Both the position numbers and the translations under genes were made by a program. From positions 1-35,255 of the forward strand of contig CANPXC010000005.1 in assembly GCA_947585605.1 (NCBI GenBank): a DNA stretch of 35,255 nt. The letters are read 5' to 3'. This DNA comes from Candidatus Gastranaerophilales bacterium (lineage in GTDB: Bacteria; Cyanobacteriota; Vampirovibrionia; Gastranaerophilales; Gastranaerophilaceae). The notes beneath the pieces are model-generated. The model had not been told where the DNA came from and searched no databases. It was given only the letters and a program-made list of their open reading frames with translations. Of the stretch, positions 23,825 through 32,995 are shown in pieces (position 1 is the first letter of the stretch; each line of letters starts with the position of its first letter).

Positions 23825-24790
23825 TTATAACTCTAATTTTTTGACTAAAGCGGGTACTATAGCTTCCCAGGCTTTTTCGTTCGGATGCGGCGGATTTTGC
23901 CAGATATCATACTTATGTTTATATTCTTTATCTGCTAAATTTTTATCTGTCAATTCTTCTGTTGAAATAATTTTTACATTATTTATTTTTGATATATCGC
24001 TCCATGTGTTAAGGGATAATATATCATAATTCCCGTTATTTTCCACATCTTTAAACAATAAAATAACAAATGTTGAATCCGGATATAGCTTATGTGTTAT
24101 ATTTATAATCTTTTTTATTATACTCTTTTGCACCATTATTAAATTATCGGATTTCTTTACAAAGCGTTTTGCGTTAATTAATTTAAATGTATATGATTTA
24201 TTTAAGTAATACTTTACTTCATCAGAGAAGGAATTATTTTTATTTTTAGAATACTTGTCATTTATATATTCACACAAATCAAATAAATTTATTCTGTTAA
24301 AGTGATCAAACATTACCGTATAGATAATAAATTCAGGCTGCTTTTTATGGTCAATTACATCAGTAAAATTTTTATTTCTGATTACGGAATATATTTGACT
24401 AAAAGACCAACCCATAGCGGCAATATTATATGTTTTTCTCTTTGTATATTTTTGCACTTGAGAACTGAATGTATTATTAACTTTTATTCCTTGCCCGTAG
24501 GTGTAAGAACACCCGAAAAATATAACAGGTCTTTTATTTTCAGAATAAGAAAGTGTTCTATCATTTCTTGAATGAGCAAATAATATAGTTCTTGCGTAAT
24601 CTTTTTCCTGAGAGTATGTCGGCATAAGGATTTTACATCCGTTGTAATCCAGGGTAAACCTTTTATGTATAACTCCTTCAAATGTTTGTGCAAGCTTTCC
24701 GTAAATATAATTGTAACTTATAATTTCAATTAAAATTATAAAAATACAAAAACAAATACTTATATATATAAATTTTTTTTTATTTTTCAT
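23825..24790 (-). CDS. membrane-anchored SGNH-hydrolase-like protein
   Basis: This 321-residue protein has an N-terminal membrane helix (about 7-28, after MKNKKK), placing the rest outside the cytoplasm. The body looks like an SGNH/GDSL esterase: VIFFGCSYTYGQG (block I, S95), YNIAAMGWS (glycine block), and near the end D295 and H302 in DIWQNPPHPNEKAW. The D-to-H spacing of seven is longer than the usual DxxH, so the triad is tentative. Such proteins often acylate or deacylate surface sugars. It sits 3 bases after the dnaJ-like stop and 12 before the MBL gene. No obvious reason links these three functions. Confidence 0.7.
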   Translation of the reverse strand: MKNKKKFIYISICFCIFIILIEIISYNYIYGKLAQTFEGVIHKRFTLDYNGCKILMPTYSQEKDYARTILFAHSRNDRTLSYSENKRPVIFFGCSYTYGQGIKVNNTFSSQVQKYTKRKTYNIAAMGWSFSQIYSVIRNKNFTDVIDHKKQPEFIIYTVMFDHFNRINLFDLCEYINDKYSKNKNNSFSDEVKYYLNKSYTFKLINAKRFVKKSDNLIMVQKSIIKKIINITHKLYPDSTFVILLFKDVENNGNYDILSLNTWSDISKINNVKIISTEELTDKNLADKEYKHKYDIWQNPPHPNEKAWEAIVPALVKKLEL

Positions 24791-24793
24791 ATT

Positions 24794-25831
24794 TTATTCA
24801 GAATCTAATAACTTTTTATACAGTTCCTTTTGTTTTTCAGTAATAGAAGAGGGTATATTAATAATAATCTTGATATTAAGATTACCGAAGCCTCCGGATT
24901 TTTTCGGAAGCCCTAAATCCTTTAACCTTAAGATTTTGCCCGCTCTTGTTTCAGAAGGGATTTTTATATTAATTATACCATGCAATGTTGAAATATCTTT
25001 TTTACAGCCTAAAACCGCTTCAGCAGGAGTTATTTCAATATCTTTAGTCAAGTTAACATCTTCAATGGTGTATTCGCTGTCTTTAAATTTAATAATGAAG
25101 TACAAATCTCCCCTGCGGCCGTAATTATCGGACTTGCCTTCACCTTTAAGCCTTATTTTTTGACCTTCTTTTACTCCTTTTGGTATTTTAACTGAAAGAT
25201 TTTTTGATTTACTTACAATCCCGGTTCCTCCGCATTCTGAACAAATACTGCCCGCACCTGAACATTTCATGCATTTTTCAACCGTATTCATTTTAACGTT
25301 AATAGGTTTATCGTTCATGAGGTCTTTTGCCGTGATATTCAAATCCTGAGTAATATCAAGGTTTTCCTGTTGAGGCTGAGGTCTTTGGGATTGATTTCGC
25401 GCTCCGGAAAATAAATCTTCATAAGAAAATCCTTGCGATGATTTATTTGATGAACGTTTTGTTCTGCCTCCGCCCATAAAATCACCGAACAGAGAGCTGA
25501 AAAAGTCCGAAAAATCACCCATATCAGAAAAATTTTGGCTATATCCGCCCTGATTAAAATTATTAAAATTAAAACCTTCAAAACCGGGTGGCGGCGTAAA
25601 ATTAGCGCCCTGCTGCCAATTGGCGCCTAAACTGTCATATCTGCTCTTCTTTTCTTTATCTGACAGAACTTCGTATGCTTCATTGATATCTTTAAACTTT
25701 TTTACGGCATCCGGTGATTTATTTACATCAGGATGATATTGACGCGCAAGTTTCCTGTATGCGGATTTTATTTTAGCTTCCGTTGCATCCCGTTCTACAC
25801 CCAGTATTTTATAATAGTCTTTATATTCCAT
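24794..25831 (-). CDS. DnaJ-like co-chaperone with half zinc finger
   Basis: This 345-residue J-protein stimulates an Hsp70 (DnaK). The J domain (1-68) has HPD at 33-35, followed by a Gly/Phe-rich linker (70-150) that is also rich in Asn, Ser and Gln. Classical DnaJ has four CxxCxGxG repeats. Here only two are present: CMKCSGAG (C187, C190) and CSECGGTG (C197, C200), enough for one zinc. Two C-terminal substrate-binding domains follow ([26 protein letters not shown]). It is therefore between full DnaJ and CbpA. AAGGAG lies 9 bases before the ATG. The gene heads an operon with the SGNH-like and MBL genes and has a promoter at 25854-25881. Confidence 0.9.
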   Translation of the reverse strand: MEYKDYYKILGVERDATEAKIKSAYRKLARQYHPDVNKSPDAVKKFKDINEAYEVLSDKEKKSRYDSLGANWQQGANFTPPPGFEGFNFNNFNQGGYSQNFSDMGDFSDFFSSLFGDFMGGGRTKRSSNKSSQGFSYEDLFSGARNQSQRPQPQQENLDITQDLNITAKDLMNDKPINVKMNTVEKCMKCSGAGSICSECGGTGIVSKSKNLSVKIPKGVKEGQKIRLKGEGKSDNYGRRGDLYFIIKFKDSEYTIEDVNLTKDIEITPAEAVLGCKKDISTLHGIINIKIPSETRAGKILRLKDLGLPKKSGGFGNLNIKIIINIPSSITEKQKELYKKLLDSE

Positions 25832-25853
25832 TATTTAATCTCCTTTTTTTAAT

Positions 25854-25881
25854 ATAATATAAAAATGGTTTTTACTGTTAA
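25854..25881 (-). promoter_or_regulatory. promoter of the dnaJ-like operon
   Basis: On the minus strand TTAACA (25881-25876), a 16-base spacer and TATTAT (25859-25854) lie 22 bases before the ATG, leaving a leader that contains the ribosome site. Confidence 0.5.
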
Positions 25882-25906
25882 TATTTAATTTTTTTTTAAT
25901 TTTGTA

Positions 25907-25935
25907 TTAACAAATCCATTGTTTTTTACTATGAT
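25907..25935 (+). promoter_or_regulatory. promoter of the GHL10 gene, probably leaderless
   Basis: TTAACA (25907-25912), a 17-base spacer and TATGAT (25930-25935) end exactly 6 bases before the ATG at 25942. No ribosome site is visible. Confidence 0.6.
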
Positions 25936-25941
25936 ATAGCT

Positions 25942-27954
25942 ATGAAAAAATTAATTGGAACATTAATAATATGTATGGCTGTTGTACTGAATTGTACAAC
26001 AGTATTCGCTGATGACAATTTAAAAGATAATTTAAGGCTTAATGTCAATCAAAATAATCAATCGGCCATAAATGTAAATAATAATACCAATAAAAATGAA
26101 ACTTATAATATTGTAAAACAAAATATTGTTGAGAATAATAACTCTTTAAATTTTGAAATAACACCCGTCAAAACATTTCAAATTATGCCTGAAGGTATTA
26201 TATATCAAGAATTACAAAGAAATTATAATGCTATCGACCCTAAAAAAGAAGGAAATGTTAATTCATATTATCCCGGCTTAAGAGGCCCAAACCAGTTAAA
26301 TATTTATACTCCGTTATATGGTTTAAGAACCGGCACTAATGAATTCGGAACAGAAGCTATTGTTGAAAATAATATGGTTGTCCGCATGAATGGTGCTGAT
26401 TCCATAATCCCCAGAAACGGTTTTGTTATATCCGGGCATGGCAGTGCAAAAAATTGGATAAATAAAAATATTCAAATAGGCTCAAAAGTATATATAGATT
26501 ATTCCCTTGGCGCAATCAGAATTTATTTGACGCCCGAAAGCCTTATATTTGCCGCTAAAGAAAAACTTACGGAAGTGAATAATCTTATTGATTATTATAA
26601 AAAAATAGATATTTTATATAACGATAAAAAAGCCGGCGAACTTATGGAATCTTCAAAAGAAGCATTAAGAAAAGCCGAAAAAAAACCTGAAAAAACACAA
26701 AGCTATATAAATGAAGCAATGGACAGCTTAAATTTAGCCATTAAAAATGCAATTCCCTATTATGAAAATGAATTAAAAGGTGTTTGGATTAGGCCTGTTG
26801 AAAAAACACCCGAAGCTATTGTTAAAACAGTTGAAAGAATAGCCAATACGGGAATTACCGATATATTTTTAGAAACATACTTCCATGGTAAAACAATATA
26901 TCCGAGCGAATACTTGAGAAAATACGGTGTAATTCCTCAAAGAGAAGAATTCGCGGGATTTGACCCCCTTGAAGTTTGGATTAAAGAAGCACATAAAAGA
27001 AATATAAAAGTTCATATATGGTTTGAAACTTTTTATGTGGGGAATGATAATCCTCAAAATAATTCTAACCACGTTTTAAGGGTTTATCCTCTGTGGGCAA
27101 ATAAACGTTTATCGGACTATGACGCTGTTTATCCCGTTCCCTCATTATCGGAGCATAACGGCTACTTCCTTGACCCGGCGAATATGCAAGTTCAAGTATA
27201 TTTATTGGGATTAATTGATGAAATAATTACCAAGTATAAACCTGACGGTATTAATCTTGACTATATCAGATATCCGCAAACGGTTGATTCTTCATTCTCA
27301 AATTATGCTCAAACTAACTGGGGATATACTGTTATTGCAAGAAATGAATTTAAATCTTTGTATAACATTGACCCTATAGATATAAAATATGCTACTCCGG
27401 AATGGGATATGTGGGCTTTATACAGACAAAACCGAATATCCGACTTCGTGAAAAAAGTTCATTCATTAACAGAACCTGCAAATGTTACGCTTACGGCTGT
27501 AATTTTTCCGGATTTAAAAAAATCAATTACAACAAAAATGCAGAATTGGAGGCTTTGGGCTGTTAACGGTTATATTGACGGCTTAACACCTTTAATCCTT
27601 ACGGGGGATAAAAATACAGCCAATCTTTTGCTTAATGATGTTATAAAAAATACGGGTAATTGCGTAAAAATATACCCCGGCTTATTTGTGACTTTTATGG
27701 GCGGTACTTTTGACGAATTATTAGTTCAAATTCATAAAGCAAGAGAATTTAAAACAAAAGGTACAATACTCTTTGATTATGCACACCTTAGTGATGTGTA
27801 TATTGACGCTTTAAAAACAAGAGTTTTCAACAAAACTTATGATAATAATAAAGAATTTAAATTAAAACAACCTTCGGAAGATTATAAACCGGAAGTCAAA
27901 TTGAAAGATAATAAAAAGAAGAAAAAACATTTCAGGAGAAAAAAGAGTGACTAA
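25942..27954 (+). CDS. GHL10 (UPF0748/DigH-type) glycoside hydrolase, secreted
   Basis: This 670-residue protein carries a signal peptide (cut after residue 23, VFA) and a GHL10 hydrolase-like domain. The domain runs from about 278 (ELKGVWIRPVEKT) to 610, with the DGINLDYIRYP strand near 434 that bears the acidic active-site residue, as well as VHIWFET and FLDPANMQV. E. coli DigH of this family cleaves peptide-free peptidoglycan strands. Residues 25-80 are Asn-rich linker. Residues about 85-190 hold a separate domain with GFVISGHGSAKNWI, which resembles part of phosphodiester glycosidases (inference). The end is a basic tail (KKKKKHFRRKK). Its last 8 bases overlap dapF, so the two are co-transcribed. 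A role in cell-wall turnover fits with dapF, which feeds the wall. Confidence 0.85.
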   Translation: MKKLIGTLIICMAVVLNCTTVFADDNLKDNLRLNVNQNNQSAINVNNNTNKNETYNIVKQNIVENNNSLNFEITPVKTFQIMPEGIIYQELQRNYNAIDPKKEGNVNSYYPGLRGPNQLNIYTPLYGLRTGTNEFGTEAIVENNMVVRMNGADSIIPRNGFVISGHGSAKNWINKNIQIGSKVYIDYSLGAIRIYLTPESLIFAAKEKLTEVNNLIDYYKKIDILYNDKKAGELMESSKEALRKAEKKPEKTQSYINEAMDSLNLAIKNAIPYYENELKGVWIRPVEKTPEAIVKTVERIANTGITDIFLETYFHGKTIYPSEYLRKYGVIPQREEFAGFDPLEVWIKEAHKRNIKVHIWFETFYVGNDNPQNNSNHVLRVYPLWANKRLSDYDAVYPVPSLSEHNGYFLDPANMQVQVYLLGLIDEIITKYKPDGINLDYIRYPQTVDSSFSNYAQTNWGYTVIARNEFKSLYNIDPIDIKYATPEWDMWALYRQNRISDFVKKVHSLTEPANVTLTAVIFPDLKKSITTKMQNWRLWAVNGYIDGLTPLILTGDKNTANLLLNDVIKNTGNCVKIYPGLFVTFMGGTFDELLVQIHKAREFKTKGTILFDYAHLSDVYIDALKTRVFNKTYDNNKEFKLKQPSEDYKPEVKLKDNKKKKKHFRRKKSD

Positions 27955-28792
27955 GATTAATTTTACTAAAATGCAGGGTCTTGGAAATGATTTTATAATT
28001 ATTGATTACGACGAATACAAAAAAATAAATAAATCGCCTTCTCAAATCGCGCTTGAGCTTTGTGACAGGCATTTTTCCATCGGGGCAGACGGATTAATAA
28101 TAGTAAATCCAAATACCTCCCAAACTGATATAGGATGGATATTTTATAATTCCGACGGCTCAATTGCTCAAATGTGCGGTAACGGAATAAGATGTTTTGC
28201 TAAGTATGTGTATTCAAAAGGATTGGTTAATAAAAAAGAATTTTCGGTCGAAACTAAGGCGGGAGTTATTATTCCTAAAATCCTAGATGACGGCAGAGTA
28301 AGAGTTAATATGAATAAACCAATACTTGAACCGGCTAAAATTCCCGTAAATGTTCAAAATAATTTGAATTTTGAAGTTAAAGTTTCGGACGAAACATTTA
28401 TTGCAAATGCAATAAGTATGGGAAACCCGCATTGCATAATTATTACGGATAAAGATACAAAAGAACTTGCCTTAAAATACGGCAGGGAGATAGAAACTCA
28501 TAAACTTTTCCCCGAAAAAACAAATGTTGAATTTATAAAAATTCTTTCCGAGGATGAAATTAATCTTGATGTGTGGGAAAGAGGCTGCGGAATTACTTTA
28601 GCCTGCGGGACAGGGGCTTGTGCTTCGGTAACTGCGGCAATTCTTAACGGATTATGCTGCGGAAAAGTAAAGGTAAATTTGCCCGGTGGTCAACTGTTTA
28701 TTGAATGGGACGGTTCTCAAAATGATGTAAATCATAATATCTATATGTCCGGTCCCGCTCAATTATCTTTTTTAGGGCAGGTCGATATTTAG
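27947..28792 (+). CDS. dapF: diaminopimelate epimerase
   Basis: DapF converts LL- to meso-diaminopimelate for peptidoglycan and lysine. The 281-residue protein holds both catalytic cysteines: C77 in MCGNGIRCFAKY and C220 in LACGTGACAS. MQGLGNDFI at the start and GNPHCI in the middle are also typical. The start is GTG at 27947, with AGGAGA about 9 bases upstream inside the end of the GHL10 gene. It overlaps the convergent membrane protein gene by 4 bases. Confidence 0.96.
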   Translation: MTKINFTKMQGLGNDFIIIDYDEYKKINKSPSQIALELCDRHFSIGADGLIIVNPNTSQTDIGWIFYNSDGSIAQMCGNGIRCFAKYVYSKGLVNKKEFSVETKAGVIIPKILDDGRVRVNMNKPILEPAKIPVNVQNNLNFEVKVSDETFIANAISMGNPHCIIITDKDTKELALKYGREIETHKLFPEKTNVEFIKILSEDEINLDVWERGCGITLACGTGACASVTAAILNGLCCGKVKVNLPGGQLFIEWDGSQNDVNHNIYMSGPAQLSFLGQVDI

Positions 28793-30372
28793 TTATCTAT
28801 ACAATTTCCTTTTGAGGCTTTCTCAAAAATCTTGTAATCCGCCATATCAGGGTATAAATCTTCCGATTTCTTTATTAAGCAAAATCCGTTTTTCTTAAAC
28901 TGACCGTATAATAAATCCTGATACAGAAAATCAATTACATATACAATATCTTTACCTTTTATAATATCTGAAAAATTAACGTTTTCGGTATATTCTTTTG
29001 TATTTTTATTCATCCAATTAGCATATAAATCCCCGTTTTTTACCTCAAATTTTGCCAGGTCATCCATTCTCATCATGTTCTTTTTTATACATTGTGTTGT
29101 ACAATTGTCAGTTGTAATTACTAAATCATTTTCACTAAGACCGTTAAGAAAATCCATTCTTATTTTCACCTTGTCGGATTCATCATGGTTTGTTATCTCG
29201 TGGGTTAATATATTGTATTTATTAAGATAAAATATGTGTAATAAAAATAACAATATGATGAAAACTGTTTTGAACGTATTTAAATTTTTATTTTCAGTTG
29301 TGGTATCAAAAATCTTATACATTATTATTATTATTAACGGAATTAAAAATATAATTAATCTGTTGCAAAACGGATATATTCCAAACAATGAAAGAACTAT
29401 AAACGTTAAAACAGGTGTTATAATCAGTAAACCTGTATATTTCTGTTCGCTTGCCGCGGTTTTTCTAAATAATTGACTTATATATACGCCAATTCCTATT
29501 ATAAATAAAAGAAGGAAACATATTAACATATATGCCGGCATGATATGCGGTGTAGAACTATCCATTTGAACGTAATAAAAATATATTTGGTTTATTAGGG
29601 CATTTATGGCGTTTAATGATGTCGGTTTTATATAAAAATCTAAAAGCCATAATGTTTTTAAAGCCGAATCTTCTCTCATAAGGTGAATGTACATTAAATA
29701 TTCACTAATTATGAATAACGCAGTGAAGAACTGAAATATAATCAGCTTAATTAAATTAGCTCTATTTCTTTCAATCAGATTTTTAATAAAGACTATACCC
29801 CAGTATAATTCGATTAAAACTATTGACGGCAGTGAGAAAAATACTATAAACAACGAGCTTAATGTATATAAAATAAGTTCTTTTGTTGTATAATCGCTTT
29901 TTTTATTAATAAGATAATCTGCACTTTTAAATAAAATAAGTGTTAACACTAACTCATACATATAAGGTTTTATTGTAAATGAATTGTGTATAATAGTGTG
30001 ATTGAATACAAAAGTAAACAAACAAAAGATTATTAGCAGTTTATTTTTAAATGTAATTTTTAAAACATTCGTGAAAAGAAATAATGACAGAATTCCTGCA
30101 AATAAACTCGGTATACGAAAAAACAGCCAGTTTAAACCGAAAAATTTGTATAAATAATGGTATAAACATTTATATAAAGGCAAAACGTTTGTTCCCTGAA
30201 GGAACTCGGTAAACAAAGCTTTTATATTCAGGTACGAGCCTAATATCGTATGACATTCATCCCCGCTTATAAAGTATAAATTGTTTTTTAATGCAAAAAC
30301 TTGGAATATTATCCCTAATGTAATTAATACAAAAATACATATTAAATATATTATTTTTAAGCTATTTTTCAT
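28789..30372 (-). CDS. polytopic GT39-like membrane glycosyltransferase, copy B
   Basis: This 527-residue protein has about ten to twelve hydrophobic helices and a C-terminal soluble part of about 110 residues. Near the first outer loop it carries SGDECHTIL, where the acidic pair recalls the Asp motif of GT-C fold enzymes of the PMT/ArnT type. IPSLFAGILSLFLF and IKPYMYELVLTLIL follow. It is the downstream paralogue of the next gene, which shares DECH, FPALIAGILS and IKPYALDILLFLIL in the same order. Substrate and sugar are unknown. Such enzymes use polyprenyl-linked sugars to modify protein or lipid on the outer face. It overlaps its partner by 11 bases. Confidence 0.7.
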   Translation of the reverse strand: MKNSLKIIYLICIFVLITLGIIFQVFALKNNLYFISGDECHTILGSYLNIKALFTEFLQGTNVLPLYKCLYHYLYKFFGLNWLFFRIPSLFAGILSLFLFTNVLKITFKNKLLIIFCLFTFVFNHTIIHNSFTIKPYMYELVLTLILFKSADYLINKKSDYTTKELILYTLSSLFIVFFSLPSIVLIELYWGIVFIKNLIERNRANLIKLIIFQFFTALFIISEYLMYIHLMREDSALKTLWLLDFYIKPTSLNAINALINQIYFYYVQMDSSTPHIMPAYMLICFLLLFIIGIGVYISQLFRKTAASEQKYTGLLIITPVLTFIVLSLFGIYPFCNRLIIFLIPLIIIIMYKIFDTTTENKNLNTFKTVFIILLFLLHIFYLNKYNILTHEITNHDESDKVKIRMDFLNGLSENDLVITTDNCTTQCIKKNMMRMDDLAKFEVKNGDLYANWMNKNTKEYTENVNFSDIIKGKDIVYVIDFLYQDLLYGQFKKNGFCLIKKSEDLYPDMADYKIFEKASKGNCIDN

Positions 30373-31933
30373 TATTTGCCGCGCCTTTTATATATTTTGA
30401 ATATTGAATTATTGTGTCATTATTGATTTCTGATATTTTTTTATATCCCAAATTACTTATATATCCGTTAATTATAGAAATTTCATCATTTTTATCATCT
30501 ATATCATTGTATGCAAAATATACATTTTTTTTGTTGTTTAGAAGTTCTTTAAGCGGAATGTCGTTTTGGAAAGTTTTGTCTTTTTTATTAAATATTGTCA
30601 AATAAATGTTATCGGATTTAATTTTGGAATTATTTTTATCTATAACGATAATATTTTTATTATTTAAGCAATTAATACAAACTTGTTCCGTCGAAATAAT
30701 AATGGAGTCAGGTTCCCTACGGTTAAGTTCAAGAATACTTTGTTTAAATTTGTTTGATTGTTCAATGTTCGTAATGTATCTGTTTAAATCTCCGAGTCTG
30801 TATAAGTAATTAAAGAAAAATATTAATAATACCACGGAAAAAATATTTAAATATTTGTTATCTAATATTTTAAAAGGAATGATAATAAACAGCGGAATTA
30901 AAAAGAGAATGGGTCTGTTGGTAAAGGGATAAATATTTAAGAAGGATAAAAGAAGGAAGAATAAAACAGGTGTTGTAATAAAAAGACCAAAGTATTTATC
31001 GGAATTTTTAACCGCGTTAATAATAAATAATAACACTCCTGCGCAAAATAATAATAAATAAGTAATTAAAATTTTATCGGGAAGAACAGTTGTAAAAGTT
31101 TTATCAAACCAGAAGAAATTAAAAAAAGAAAAATGGACTAAAGTATTTAAAGCGTCCAAACAATCCGGTTTGAAATAGAAATTTGTCAACCATTGATTTT
31201 CAAGCCCGTCACTGGTTTGCATTTGTTTTATGTACAAAAAATAATTTAATAAAATAACAGGAACCGTAATTATTTCGTACAAAATATATTTTTTAATATT
31301 GGGGATATTTTTTTGAATTATATTTTGAATAAATAGTAATCCCCAAAATATCTGCATATTAACAATGTTTACCAGTGAAGAAAATGTTATAAAGATTGAT
31401 GTTAAAATGTAATATACAAGCTTTTTATTTGGTATTGTAGAGGTTTTGTAATTATTAGAGATATAAAAAGCAGTGTTAATAAGTATTAAAAATAAAAGTA
31501 TATCAAGCGCATAAGGTTTTATTTGAACGGAGTAATAGATTAAGTTGAAATTAAAAGCAAATACAGCTAAAGCTGAAATAATTATAAGCTTATGCTTAAA
31601 TAACTTAAGAAGTATGTTGAAAAATACAAATATCGATAAAATTCCGGCAATTAATGCAGGAAATTTGAGAACAGTAAAGTTAAATCCGTTAAACAAGTAT
31701 AGACATTTAAACAGAATTCTGTAAAATTGCAGAAAATTAGCGCCTTGAATATATCGTGAAAATAGTCCGATAAAAGAGGCATTTTCAATATCCGATAAAG
31801 AATGGCATTCATCCGGAGCAACAATATTGTAGTTATTAAAAAAAGCTGTTATCCTAAGCGCAATACTAACTATAATAACAAACCAAGCTATAAAATAAAA
31901 AAGTGTATCAGAATTTTTTCCCGAATTATTCAT
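30362..31933 (-). CDS. polytopic GT39-like membrane glycosyltransferase, copy A
   Basis: This 523-residue multi-span protein is the first of the tandem pair. VAPDECHSLSDIE near residue 40 matches the acidic loop motif, followed by FPALIAGILSIFVFF and IKPYALDILLFLIL. The C-terminal soluble segment is rich in Asp, Asn and Lys. Length and helix pattern are the same as in copy B, so one arose by duplication, now well diverged. On the minus strand TACAAT lies 6 bases before its ATG, suggesting a leaderless start. The -35 is poor. It is divergent from the dppD-like gene. Confidence 0.7.
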   Translation of the reverse strand: MNNSGKNSDTLFYFIAWFVIIVSIALRITAFFNNYNIVAPDECHSLSDIENASFIGLFSRYIQGANFLQFYRILFKCLYLFNGFNFTVLKFPALIAGILSIFVFFNILLKLFKHKLIIISALAVFAFNFNLIYYSVQIKPYALDILLFLILINTAFYISNNYKTSTIPNKKLVYYILTSIFITFSSLVNIVNMQIFWGLLFIQNIIQKNIPNIKKYILYEIITVPVILLNYFLYIKQMQTSDGLENQWLTNFYFKPDCLDALNTLVHFSFFNFFWFDKTFTTVLPDKILITYLLLFCAGVLLFIINAVKNSDKYFGLFITTPVLFFLLLSFLNIYPFTNRPILFLIPLFIIIPFKILDNKYLNIFSVVLLIFFFNYLYRLGDLNRYITNIEQSNKFKQSILELNRREPDSIIISTEQVCINCLNNKNIIVIDKNNSKIKSDNIYLTIFNKKDKTFQNDIPLKELLNNKKNVYFAYNDIDDKNDEISIINGYISNLGYKKISEINNDTIIQYSKYIKGAANNEK

Positions 31934-31939
31934 AAATAA

Positions 31940-31945
31940 ATTGTA
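31940..31945 (-). promoter_or_regulatory. -10 box of the GT39-like pair
   Basis: TACAAT on the minus strand ends exactly 6 bases before the ATG at 31933. No ribosome site is present. The -35 is not convincing. Confidence 0.4.
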
Positions 31946-31989
31946 CTATAAATTAAAAATAAATTCGTAAAAAATAGTAATAGGCGGAA

Positions 31990-32018
31990 TTGATTTTATA
32001 AAAGACATAAGTTAATAT
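31990..32018 (+). promoter_or_regulatory. promoter of the DppD-like gene, probably leaderless
   Basis: TTGATT (31990-31995), a 17-base spacer and TAATAT (32013-32018) end 6 bases before the ATG at 32025. No ribosome site is seen. Confidence 0.55.
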
Positions 32019-32024
32019 TCAAAT

Positions 32025-32975
32025 ATGATTTTATTGGATATAAAAAATTTAAATATAGCATTTAAGTCGCGGGAAAAGTATTATCAAGCATTATATAATG
32101 TAGATTTAGAACTTGAAGAAGGGAAAATGCTGGCAATAGTGGGGGAATCCGGCTGCGGAAAAACATTGACGGCAATGAGTATATTAAGGCTGTTAGCTCC
32201 GAATGCTAAAATTTTATCGGGCGAAATAATATATAAAGGGAAAAATCTGCTTTCATTAAGCGAAAAAGAAATGCAAAATATCCGCGGAAAAGAAATAGCG
32301 CTTGTACCTCAAGACCCTATGACTTCATTAAATCCGTTATATACAATAGGCTCTCAATTATTGGAGGTAATAGAAAAACATCAAAATTTAAGGGGCGGGG
32401 AAGCAAAGAAGCGCGCCGCAGAAGTTTTGGAGATGGTAAAAATTCCGAGTGCGAAAGAAAGATTAAAAGCGTATCCGCATGAGTTTTCCGGCGGAATGCG
32501 GCAGAGGGTAATTATTGCAATGGCAATAGCATGCCGTTCTAAAATTATAATAGCAGATGAGCCGACAACCGCGCTGGATGTTACGGTTCAGGCTCAAATA
32601 ATAGATTTGCTGAAAGAAATACAATTAAATTTAGGAACGAGTTTTATATTTATATCGCATGATTTCGGCTTGGTGTATGAAGCTGCAGATACGGCTGCTG
32701 TTATGTATGCAGGTCATGTTGTGGAAAAATCAACGGCAAAAGAAATATTTATAAATCCGAAACATCCATATACAAAGGCGTTAATAAATGCGCTTCCGGA
32801 TTTTAATACGGAAAAATTAAAAGCAATAGAAGGTCAGCCGCCTTCTATAAAAGATGAATTTGAAGGCTGTTCTTTTGAACCGAGATGTCCTCAATCGCTT
32901 GATATATGCCGTTTTAAACCGCCGTTAAATTTTAAATCCGATAATACTTGTACTGCTTGCTGGCTATATAAATAA
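32025..32975 (+). CDS. oligopeptide/dipeptide ABC transporter ATPase, DppD/OppD type
   Basis: This 316-residue ATPase powers import of peptides or nickel by a DppBCDF-like complex. It shows Walker A GESGCGKT (40-47), Q-loop QDPMTSLNP (Q96), signature SGGMRQR (155-161), Walker B IIIADEP (174-180) and the H-loop H212. The C-terminal oligopeptide domain has five cysteines (C282, C288, C295, C309, C312). This is the pattern that binds an iron-sulfur cluster in some DppD proteins. No permease, binding protein or second ATPase lies beside it, so the rest of the transporter must be encoded elsewhere. It is read from its own promoter. Confidence 0.92.
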   Translation: MILLDIKNLNIAFKSREKYYQALYNVDLELEEGKMLAIVGESGCGKTLTAMSILRLLAPNAKILSGEIIYKGKNLLSLSEKEMQNIRGKEIALVPQDPMTSLNPLYTIGSQLLEVIEKHQNLRGGEAKKRAAEVLEMVKIPSAKERLKAYPHEFSGGMRQRVIIAMAIACRSKIIIADEPTTALDVTVQAQIIDLLKEIQLNLGTSFIFISHDFGLVYEAADTAAVMYAGHVVEKSTAKEIFINPKHPYTKALINALPDFNTEKLKAIEGQPPSIKDEFEGCSFEPRCPQSLDICRFKPPLNFKSDNTCTACWLYK

Positions 32976-32983
32976 TTATAGAG

Positions 32984-32989
32984 TATAAT
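32984..32989 (+). promoter_or_regulatory. -10 box of the FtsB-like gene
   Basis: TATAAT ends exactly 6 bases before the ATG at 32996, inside the 20-base gap after the DppD-like stop. A matching -35 is weak (TGGCTA at 17 bases). Confidence 0.45.
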
Positions 32990-32995
32990 GTGTTT

